A stretch of DNA of 60,000 nucleotides from Owenia fusiformis (taxonomy: Eukaryota > Annelida > Polychaeta > Sabellida > Oweniidae), in the NCBI GenBank assembly GCA_903813345.2, contig CAIIXF020000003.1, positions 11,052,931 through 11,112,930 of the forward strand. Direction: 5' to 3'. Below, piece after piece: positions 12,201-24,200 of this stretch (its first letter is position 1; the number at the start of each line of letters is the position of its first letter). A model generated the notes under the pieces. It had not been told where the DNA came from. It did no database searches and was given only the letters and a program-made list of their open reading frames with translations. Position numbers and translations under genes: made by a program.

Positions 12201-15200
12201 TCGGGTTTGTGTAAAAAACCAGGTGACCGGGTACTTAACGTTCCTATCAGGGTTAGGAATTTTTTTTATTTATAACGTTGGATCTGGACAATACATGTAC
12301 GTTATTTTCGACTTCACGTTTTGAAGTTATTTCACATCGTAGTAAGAACGTTTTGACAACGTTGACTTTTAACGTTAAAATAACGTCGGTAATGAACCAA
12401 TTTAGTGAGAACATATTGACGTCTTTGTAACGTTTCCTTAACTCACAAATATTTTGAAGCCATTTCCACAATGTTGAAATTCAACCATCCATCGACGTTT
12501 TGCTGAATATTTAAATAACGTCAGATCAATACGGTCCATGAACGTCATTATTGACGTCAGGTTTTGAGGTTATTTAAATCGAAAAAACGTTTCGACAACG
12601 TTAAATTTTAACGTTAACAATACGTCTATGTTTTTTTTCCACCAACAAATATTTTGATATTAAAAGCCTGCTTTGACAACGTTGAATTTTAACGTTTGAG
12701 TTTGTAGTAAAAAATCAAACGTTCTTTACGGACACATTACAACAACGTTCTTTTTATACCATTAATAGATGTCTCATGTTTACGTTGCTAGTTGATGTGT
12801 AAAGAACGAAAATGTGCAACGTCTTCTAGGAACTTATATGCTACTTATGAGCAACGTGACATGGACGTCACTGTTTGCTGGATCGATTTGTTTAAAAAGT
12901 GCTCTGTCTCGTATAGGGTAAAAATATCGAACAGCCATGCACTTGGTAGGCTAAGTCTGTCAAGTCAATTGGCTACTATATATTGGGGGAAATGTGGAAC
13001 TTTGAAAGTTGGTAACCCTGCTAGGAACGTTAGGTACCCGGTCGACCGGGTACCCGGTTACCCGGTCACCCAGTTTTTTTACACAAACCCATTGAATTCA
13101 AATTGACCACAATTTTTCACACACAATGTAATTTGTTGATAACTAATTTAATACTGATTATCTGATTTAGTTCACATTAGGACTTCTGCTTGAGAAGGAT
13201 TACTAATGGCTGGTCAGTTCAATTTGAAATTTAAATTTCAATGTAAAAATATGATCTTTCATAACTCGTACATACATCAATCGATTTGGCTAGATTGCAT
13301 TTTACCAAATTTTATGATGAGTGATTAGATAAATATTTTTGTTTAGATCTGTTTATTTGGAGAAGATGCTGTTTTTCTGAGTTATATTTCAATACATGTA
13401 TGAATTTATACTTCAGGAACAAGAGGCAAGAACTAATCATCTCAGAAAACAATCAAGGAAACGTTTAGCTCAGTTTGAAGAAGAAGGAGGTGGATCTTTT
13501 AATGACACCACACTTGCTGAGCATAAACCTGAAAGTCATATTAACTTTTTTGCTGACCATGAGGCTGGGGTAAGACACAAAATTCAAATTATTTTGTTTA
13601 TATGATTTATTTAAATGAATATCTGAGGCCCCATGCAAGGTTTGAAAAAAGCATTTCTGTTCTCAGTTGGACTTTATGGCCTTGACCACTGGATAATTCC
13701 GGATGAAATGTAAATGTTGATACCTCAGTCACCCAGCATGGGTTTAAAGTCATATTTGGCACAATTAAGTATTGTCCAATGCTCTTTCATTCTTTTAAGT
13801 TTCATACTTCCCAATGTTCATGATTTTATGGCCATTGTACAAAAAGTGCTCAAAATGCCAAACATGCCAAACTCACCCGATATAAAGCCTGAGACTTTTA
13901 TCTTTGGGGCTATTTCAAAGACAACATTAACAACCCGAAAAGCATCAATGAGTTGAAACAACAGATAAGAAGAAAATGAGAGCCATTACAAAAGATATTT
14001 GTGAGCTGTAGTCAGAATAACTTCACCCGATGCATTCATGTTTGCCTCCAGAGATATGACTGGCATTTTGAGCATGTTTTGTAAAACCATTTGAATTAGA
14101 CTAATGAACAGTGGTAGAATGAAATAATATTGAACAAGGTGACCTCAAACCCATGCTGAATGACTAAGTTATTAACATTTGTTTGGGTTGTCTTTTTTTG
14201 GCTCACCCTGTAGATCCATCTTGTTTAATGTATTACTTGGTTCAATTGCAGAATAATGTGGCTGCCAGAAAAAAATCTTGTAGGCTCTAAAGCAATTCCT
14301 ATCAGAGCATATCCATGAAGTTCACAAGTCTCTTAGATTTCAATTTGAACACTATTTTAGCCTGTTTGGCAACACGTTTCAAGAATGTCGTGAGAACTAG
14401 TTTGGTGTTGCTTGAGGGTTATTGGATATGGACGAGTGACCTCTCATTTGCTTTACTATATGTCTTGTATGCTATTTACAGCTAAGTACGTCCAACAACA
14501 GCAAGAAGAATATTGATCATGAGAAGGAGAAGAAAGCAGAACAAGAGAAATATGAGAAAAGTATTGGACTTTTGACATATCTTGGACAGAGTGCTCTTGA
14601 ACCTGAAAGTAAGTATTCGACTTGTTTGTGCTATTTGATTGAATATATAGTATATCCGCCCTCAGTCCTCATAGCTTATTCCAGTCCTCAAAGACTGCCT
14701 TCAGTCCTCAAAGGTTCGAGTCTTCATAGCCTGCCTCCTGTCCTCATAGCTTATTCCAGTCATAAAAGCCTGCCTTGAGTTCATATAGGTTCCAGTCCTT
14801 ATGGCCTGCCTCCCATCCTCATCCTACCTCCAGTCCTTATGGCCTGCCCCCTGTCTTTATAGCTTAATCCTAACTCTACTATACCTTGCATTTGGTGTTC
14901 ATGGGCAACCCATTTAGCTTATTAGTAATGATTATGTTTTTGTTTTTTTTTGTCTGTTCCTTATTATTAATGTTTATTGGATGACTGTTAGTAATAAGGT
15001 ACTTTCAAAAATATACTAAACAATACAATTAGACACACGGAGTATCTTATGCATTTCTAGGGGTTAGATATAGTAGAGTGTCCAGGTCTCAAAGCTAACC
15101 TCCAGTTCTCATCCTGCACCCAATTCTCATAGGTCACAGGTCTAGTCCTCAAAGCCTGCCTCCTGTCTTCATGCTTATTTCAGTCCTCAAAGCCTGCCTC

Positions 15201-18200
15201 CCATCCTTATGGCCTGCCTCCTGTCTTTATGGCTTATTCCAGGTCTCAAAGCTAACCTCCAGTTGTCATCCTGCCCCCAATCCTCATAGGTCTAGTCCTC
15301 AAAGCCTGCCTCCTGTCTTCATAGCTTATTTCAGTCTCAAAGCCTGCCTCCTGTCTTCATTGCTTATTTCAGTCCTCAAAGCCTACCTCCAGTTCTCATC
15401 CTGCCCCCAATCCTCATAGGTTCCAGTCCTCAAAGCCTGCCTCCAGTCTTCATAGCTTATTTCAGTCCTCAAAGCCTGCCTCCTGTCTTCATAGCTTATT
15501 TCAGTCCTCAAAGCCTACCTCCAGTTCTCATCCTGCCCCCAATCCTAATAGGTTCCAGCCCTCAAAGCCTGCCTCCTGTCCTCAAAGCCTACCTCAAGTT
15601 CTAATCCTGCCCCCAATCCGAGAAAGAGTCGAAGGTATGGTGGTCAAATCCAGGAAACCCGGGTTCGGTAGACCAGGGTTCACTGTTTCTTTCTTTAAAC
15701 CCCTGTGCAAAACTACATTGATAATTCATACTTCAGGGAGCAGGAGATTTAACAGTCAAACACAGATGCATTTTGCTTTTTTAAATGTTTGTTTGGCAGA
15801 CCAGGGTTCACCAGGGTTTAAATGCATTCTAAACGAAATAAGTGTTTAATGAGGCCAAGAAGTAGAAAACATTTGTTTAATTAGAATATCTACGTGTTAT
15901 TCTGTTTACACGAAGACGTTAAACACATAAAAGTCAGTTATTCTAATCAGTGGCCAGAATTTCAAGTCAAAAGACCCCTTGCACTCACTTTATCAATTAT
16001 TATAGTAGTGTCATATAGGGTTTGGGATCAACTCCGGTTTTGCTAGTAGCTCGTGCATCAGAGAATATATACTATTATTGACAAAATGTTAACAATGGCA
16101 ATAAATTAATGTTTATGAAATTAGTAATATAAAATCTAAAAAATCACCAAAAAGTGGTGACATATTGTTGTGGTCTCCGTTTTTTTATGGCGGTTGGTGA
16201 TTGGCGATCAGCAGGTGGCGGTTGGCGTCTGTAACAAATTCTTAAAACTTCAAATAACTAACAAATAATGTTGTTTTGATAAAAAATGTGACTCCGAGGT
16301 CCTGCCCTAAGAAGTGGTAAAATCATCATGGACACAGATTGCGGACACGGAGATTACATGCGGACACCTAATGGATTTGCAGATAGCTTCGTGAATGCCA
16401 CGCAACACAATAAAATGCGGACACGCAAATACACTACGCAAGCTAGCGGATCTTTCATGAATTAGGCCTCTGACTTTAGATTTGAGATTCCACTTTCAAT
16501 GACCTTTTCAGGGTCAAAAAAGGTCTTTTTTCAACTTGCTTCAAATTGACCATTCAAAATCATGTACAAGTTATCAGAACTTCAAATCTGACTTTAGATT
16601 TGAGATTCCACCTTCGATGACCTTTTCAGGGTCAAAAAGGTCTTTTTTCAACTTGCTTCAAATTGACCATTTTTCAAAATCATCTACAATAATATTGTGA
16701 GCAACTAGGTGGTGACATTTTGTCATGGTAATGCCTTGTTTTGATTTCTGATTAAAATCCTGACTTTTTAGTGTGTTTTGATGATGATTATATTGTATTT
16801 AATTAAGTTTTGGAGTATCATACCTTATCTTGACAGACCCCCTCCCCTTAAGTATACCATGTTTTAAGAAAAAAAACTATGCTTTGAATAGAACTCATAC
16901 ATGTTTCTTTAAAATAGATTGTATGACTCCTAAAATACATCTTTATTCAAAGCTTCACCATCCACCCCAGATATATATTTGTATAATCATAAAAACATGG
17001 ATGTAGGGTTATGCTTTTGACTTGTTATTGGAGAATTTTACACATTTTATTCTTTACATATGAAGGTAATTAAAGCATCTCGTAAAAAGTCAGTGGCAGT
17101 GCTAGTCAACATATCCATCATTTTAAAATATCAGAAACAGAAAAGAATTTTAAATATAAAAAAACATATCCATCATAGGTTTAGCCATTGGTCCCCCCAT
17201 AACCAATAAAAAGAGAACATGAAATAAAAGAACTGAAAGCTGGCTACGTCACTGTCCATTCCCAGACATCACTGTGGGAGTTGAGAGTTATAATTACGAG
17301 GAACCCTTCAAATAAAAACATACAAAATTCTGGTTTGAAAACTATGGAAAATAATACGAACGAATCGAATGATGCACCGTTTGCTTTTTTGCAAAATGCG
17401 GATTTGGAGAGCTGCAAACCTGGGTTTTGAGGGCGCAGGCAATTGTAACAAGTGCTTCTGCCTAATCCTCATAGCTCTCAGTCCTGATAGTCTGCCTCCC
17501 ATCCTCATAGCTTATCCCAGTCCTCAAGGCCTTCCTCCAGTCTGCAATGGTTTCAGTCCCCATAGCCTGCCTCCTATCAATGACTCTTATTGGTATATGT
17601 TATTTTGGATGCTTTCAGCCTCAAAACCTTGGTACCTTGAGAAGAACCAGCCAGACACAGATAAAGATACACTCAATCTAAAAAGGTGCAGTAATATTGG
17701 AATTCAAAATGTAACATTTGCTATACGATTTGGTATATGATTAAGTATTGTAAAAAATGTATTTCAATTACAAACCCTCTCATGAATGTCATATTCACCT
17801 GCCTATCATTTTTATCACATCCTTGGGTGCTATTTTGTATTCAGTTTTCCGGGCAGATGATTAGGTGGCTGGCGTCACGATTAATCTTGTCTACAGGTTA
17901 CCAGCCAAACTGTTTTAGGGATTCATCTGATTACAGTTTTTGAGCATTCTGGGTAAATGTAAGACAGCCATTTTTGATTTTCCATCCTAAAATCTTGTCT
18001 GTCGAGTCTTGTTTATAGGTTTCCAGCCTTTAACCATTTCAGGGATTTATCTGAAATTTTAAGGAATGTTTCTATTAGACTACATGTATTAAAGTTTAGT
18101 TCTGACTAGTTTTTGGGGATTCTGGGTAAATGTTAAGGTGGACATTTTGCCCCATATTTGACACTTTAAAAGATTAATTCTCGCTAGATAATTTGGTTAA

Positions 18201-21200
18201 AATGTATTTCCCTTACTAAACACCACTTTTAAAATGGGTTTTTCTCAATTTCAAGGCTCAAAGCAATCACCAAAAGAAGTTGTTTAAAGAAATATACTTT
18301 AAAACCATTTTTATTTATTTTTTATAATGTACCCCCTCCCCGCCTGATAGGGGTGGGGGTCAGAGACTAAAAAATCCATGAAGACCACCCCGATTCACTT
18401 GGCCAGAAATCATTTTTCATTCAGATCATACATTTCTACAACTGTGCCAAGTTTGTTGCTTTCCTGAAAAAGATGAACTATCAAAGGGACATCTGACTGC
18501 GCTATCAGATCTGATAGATAACTGAATGGTTCATCACTGGTGGAAAGAGTTTGGTCAATAAAAAGCATATGTGTGAAAAAGCATCCATTACTTATTGATG
18601 ACCCCTTGTGTATTAGAAAAATGTAAAAATATTCTAATGTGATTAAAATGATACCTCATCCATATCTAATAATATCCATTCTTATTACGGTATATGAATT
18701 GATATTCATGCATATGTATATTTGGATTACCTTAGGTCTGATAAAGATGAAAAGTTGAAGAATTATCTTGACCCAGTTCACCAGATGAATGAGTTTATTA
18801 ACAAGAAGAAGAAGAAGCATAAAAAGCATAGAAGTCACAAGGTAGGTAAAGTAATAGCATGCAGTAACATCCTATGCAGACTTTGTTATACTAAAACAAG
18901 TGGTGCGGATATCGTGTGTGCAAGATGCGGATATTTACAGACATTTTGAATTTGTGATATTTCATAAACCAAGGCATGTTGGGTACTCAATTATAGTCCA
19001 TCCATTTGTAATAAAAAGGGAAATTTTGCCTATAGTTGTGTTCTTCATTCTTAAAAGACGCACTAAGCATTCATCATTGCTCCAAAGCAAAGAATTTGAA
19101 ATTGCTGCTTTATTACACAGTTTACAGCCTTTATTCAGTATTGGTGATCGAGATGACCAATTGATATAAATTATTTTTGCATTTTGAAAGTCATAAACTT
19201 TCTGTGTGAATTTTTAAAAGATTGAAAACATTTGATGGATATGTGTTACCTCGAAACAAGCGGTGCGGATACGTCACTTTTAGGATATCCGCACCGCTTG
19301 TTTAGAGGTAGCACATTTCTGTAAAATGTTTCCCATTCTGTATAAAGGTACACAGATACCTTTCAACTTTCAAAATGCAAATATAATTGGAAGTTAAACG
19401 AGCCTTTGGAAAAGGTGAAGTTTGACTGGAATTCTACCTGTTACATTGATTCAAGGAGATCATGTGAGAAAGCATTGCGCACGCAACAGACTAATAAGTA
19501 ATCAGCCTTTAACGATGAATGTGTCTAGATGAATAAATCAAGCGTGAATTCAATTCAATAGTTCTGAAATTATTTTGACTTACGTTTGTGATCTAGAATA
19601 CTTTAATCATAGGTAAATAAAGTATATTAAAGTTCACACCACACACTGGAGTAATATAAAGGGAGGGTAGTCCCTGGGTATGGGCACATGATCTCCTTGA
19701 ATCAATGTAACAGGTAGAATTCCAGTCAAACTTCACCTTTTCCAAAGGCTCGTTTAACTTCCAATTCTACCATGTTACATATTCAAGGAGATCACGTGAG
19801 ATGTTTAAAGCCCAGATGGACACATTCATCAAAAAACTATGTGACAAGACATTTTATAATGTAAATCAATCACTTTCACAAAGAACAAGGCATAATATAA
19901 TGAGGTATTCATTATTTATTAAACAATCAAATGCAAATAATACAAAAACGCCATAAAATGATGACGCCAATATTGACACAGAGCCTAATAAGTGTTACTA
20001 TGAAGAATATAATAATCACTTACATGTAGTAGCAGAGTTTAAAACAGCTAAACCAAATTGACTTTTGTCATTTTTACAATGTAAGGGCTTATTATAGAAC
20101 TTTGCAAACGTTGCACTGCTGCTCCATCCTGCAGCATTAAGAATAGAGTCTATACTACTGCCTGCCCTCAGGGCTGCTGAAGTAGAGGCAGAACGTGTTG
20201 AATGTGGTTTGAATAATTGTACATTGACGCCTGATTTTTCTAATGCACATTTAATCCAACGACTGATAGTATCTAAAGATATTGCAGAAAATGGTTTTTG
20301 ACAGCTTATGAATAATTGTTTTTCATTACCCCGCAGAGTGTCCGTGCGGTCAATGTAATTCTTCAATGCATCACATACACATAATCGTGTATTCCCATAT
20401 TTAGGCAATGTTAAAACAGGTAAACTTTTACCACATTTGGATGTCTTAAGACATTTAGATACTAAGAGTTTGTAACAAGTTTTTTCTTCAACACAGTTAT
20501 GTACTTCAAGTGAATGTAGAGTTTGTCGACGTTGTCCTGTGACTAAGGCTAGTAATGTCACTAATTTTATCGCAAGATCTCTAAGTGTTAAAGTTTCATT
20601 AGGCGATAGCGTTTCAAGATAATTGAGTACAGTAGAAACCTCCCAAGTAGAGTCATATTTAGGCAAAGGAGGTCTATCATTGTATACACCTTTCATGAAT
20701 CTCGAAACGAGAGGATTGGATCCAAAAGTCACCGAGTCATACGACATGATCAAAGAGAGTGCTGATCTTGCGGTGTTAATAGCACTATAACTTAGGTTAT
20801 CTTTGAATAATGACGTAAGGAAATCAAGTCCCAAACTCAAAGATGCGTGTAAGGGATCGTAATTCCGTCGACGACAGAAGAGTACCCACTTACGTAAGTA
20901 CACTGAGTACTGTTTCTTGGATGCCGCTTTCCACGAGAGTAAAATAACGTTTGCAGTGTCCTTCGAAACGCCTTGGCTTTCGATTGATGTCCTGATAAAA
21001 GACAACAGATCAAACTCATCTTGTTCCAAAGTGGATGGACCTTGGTCCGATCGTACGGTAATGTCAGTAATGTTTGACGTTTTGGTAGAATCACCGGGGG
21101 GTCGATCAACATTCTTAGAAGTTTTGGCCACCACGGCTGCGTTGTCCACATCGGAACGATGATGATCACGTGAGTCAGGCCCTCGCATTCTATCTTCTGC

Positions 21201-24200
21201 AGGACTTTCGTGATTAAACTGAAAGGACAAAAAACATAAATTGATTCATTATCCCATTTGATATTTAATGCGTCAACATTTTCAGCATTTGGATCAGGTC
21301 TCCAAGAGACATAGCGTGGCAACTGGTGATTCAACCTAGATGCAAACATATCAATTACTGGTGATGGCCAGTTTGGCAGCTTACAAATACGATCAAAGAC
21401 CGATTTATCAACCATCCACTCCGTCTCATTATGAAACACTCTGGATTCTGCGTCGGCTTCGACATTTTGACACCCTGGAATGAATGCAGCGCTCAGCCAG
21501 ATTTTTCTAAAAATACAGAAATTCCAAATTTGTTTTGCTAACAAATCACAATCTGGTGATGTCATTCCACCCATCTTGTTAACATAAGCAAGAGCTGTGG
21601 TATTGTCCGTTTGTACACGGACGTGGATGTCGGAATGTGCTTTACAAAAGCATTTCAAACCTAAAAATATATAGCCAGTAATTCAAGATAGTTGATATGA
21701 TGTTTAGATTCCTCGTCTGACCAACGGCCTCCGGTCTTCACATCATTAACAACATCAAATGTACCCCAACCTAGGGTACTACTGTCCGTTCTCAGAAAGA
21801 CAATTGGTTCTGGAATTGAGATTGATCTGAAAGCAGTATCAACATGATTTATCCACCATTGTAAATCAGACTTAGCAGCTTCAGATAAAATCATGCATGC
21901 GTCAAAATTGCCTTTATTTAAGGACAGAGCCAATGTTTTATCTCGTTCAACATTCCTGTAGTGCAATTGACCATATTGAACTCCAGGAAAAGAAGAAACA
22001 AATTTCCCAATGATTTGTGCAACTTCTCTAATAGTGCAATTATCACGTGATATCATATTTCTACACAATTTTGAGCGTCTGAGACTTTTCTGGTGGTAAT
22101 TTTACAGTCATTTCGACAGAGTTCAAAATGAATCCAAGAAACGTTATTACCTGTGTAGGCTCTAGTGTCACCTTCTCAGGGTGGATTATGAAGCCAAGCT
22201 TTCGAAGCAATGTGATCGTGTCAAACAAATTCTGCTTGCATTGTTCATAGGTTTCTGCAAATAAACAGCAATCGTCAATGAATGCTACTGACAAATGACC
22301 TTCATTTCGCAATTTAGCGTACACAGGCTTCATTATTTTAGTGAATATTCTAGGAGCGGAACTCAGCCCTTGAGCCAAACATGTATACTGATACAATTGG
22401 CCTTTCCATTCAAATTGCAGAAATCTTTGAGAATCATAAGCAATGGGAACACTGTAATAAGCGTCCTTAGCGTCGACGCATGACATGTACATATTTGGTG
22501 ACAAAATGTCAATAGCATGCTGTAGATTCTCCATTTTGAAATGATGATATTCTACGTTTTTATTTAAATCAGATAAGTTGAGGATTTTTCTTTTTGATCC
22601 ATCATGTTTGGGCGTAAGAAAGATAGGTGAAACATAACCTCTCTCTGAGTGATTAACCGAATGATTATACCCTTCTTTAGAAATTTATTGATTTCTATAT
22701 CCATGTTTTCGTTCTCAGATTTAGAGAATTTTGAATTTCGAGCCCATTGATTTTGTATAATACAATGTATCATCATTACAAAATTCAATTGTATAGCCAT
22801 TAATTGCATTTAAGATTGATTTGTCTGATTTCAACAATTGCCATTCATGCATAAATTGTTTGAGACGACCACCTTGAAATTCTTTGACTGAATTATATAG
22901 AATTGATCTTACCTTTTCAGGCTCGGTGTCAATCTTGATAGGCTCTTCTACTGTGAAGCAGCTTGGTCCTGGGACGACTTGTTCTGGGACTTGGTCTTTG
23001 ACCACTTGCCTCTCTTGGCGCCATTTCCTTTGTAGGAATTCCGCTGACCGGTGTTTGACTTGTCGCCTTGCCATAAAAAATGGTTATTGGCTCCACGTCC
23101 ACGACCACGGCCTTTGTAACCTCCACGGTAACCACGACCTCGGTTACTGAAAACGCCTCTCAGTTGGGTTTTATTCATCTCGGAAATTTCCTTGACTTGT
23201 CTCGAGATATCGTCTCCGAATAGCCACTGAGTGATTGGGACGGATTTTGCGCATAGGTGTTTAAAACCCTGGTTGATTTCGTTTTTGAACAATTCTCGTC
23301 TGCGCATATTCAACTTCAGGTTCGCATACGTGCAGAAAAGTATATTTTCATATACCATTTCGGCGATATTCCCCAGCACATCGTCGTATTCATCAGTATC
23401 TTTAGATAACGATTGTTTTAGGCCGTCCACTTTCTCAAGAGCACGTGACGAGGCAATTATGCCTTTCACCAGAGGTGATTGGACCTTCTGATATTTTATA
23501 TCATTGGAGCGTACCTCAGACGTTACCCTTGCCCAAATAGGTTCGTTTACCTTGGTAGTGCATAATAAGGGTACATTCTCGGGAGTTTTGTGCTCCTCCA
23601 TTTTAGCGGTCATATCATCTTCGTCTGGCTTCGATTCCACAAGCTCCTTGATCATTTCGGCCATAAATTTATTTAACGGAGGGCCCATTTCCTCTTGTAA
23701 CTTGGCCTTATCATGGATTTTCTTCATGAAAGTGGACAGAGCATTAGTCTCGGGGTTTCCTTCATGTGTTTTACCAGAGGTTTCACACGAATCAACATCC
23801 ATAGCATTATCAGACTGTTCATAATCCTCATCATAATCAATTTGATTGGAAATATCCCAGGAGGATTTCATATCCTGAATTGCTTCGGTCATGCTACCTT
23901 TAATATTTCCTAGACCGACAGTCAATGCTTGCGTGATGTCGTGGACTAATTTCACCGAGAGTCCAGAATCCTCATTTGATACACTTGGTGTATCTGTTAC
24001 AGAAGACCTCTTAGAGGTGGTGGATTTACTAGTAGACTTTGATTTACTAGAACCAGAATCCATGGTTAGTGTAGTTGGCGTTTTCTTTCCCTGTTTGGGA
24101 CTAGAAACTTGTGCTTCAGCCATCATAAAAATTCCACGTGGTATAATTTAGCTTGCCACGTAGGTCTATTCAAATAACACACCTGAATAGAATTGACTCA

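Noticed and set aside
11674-12214. Several 60-85-codon frames around LENG1 exon 2
   Set aside because: The plus-strand one is exon 2 with intron read-through; its hydrophobic N-terminus is intronic. The others are antisense shadows.
14572-15849. Open frames in the CT-rich minisatellite
   Set aside because: Repetitive Ser/Pro/Leu-rich translation from tandem repeats in an intron, except the start of the first, which is LENG1 exon 4.
20917-24151. Plus-strand frames within the DIRS element
   Set aside because: Antisense shadows of gag, RT and recombinase with no recognisable domains.
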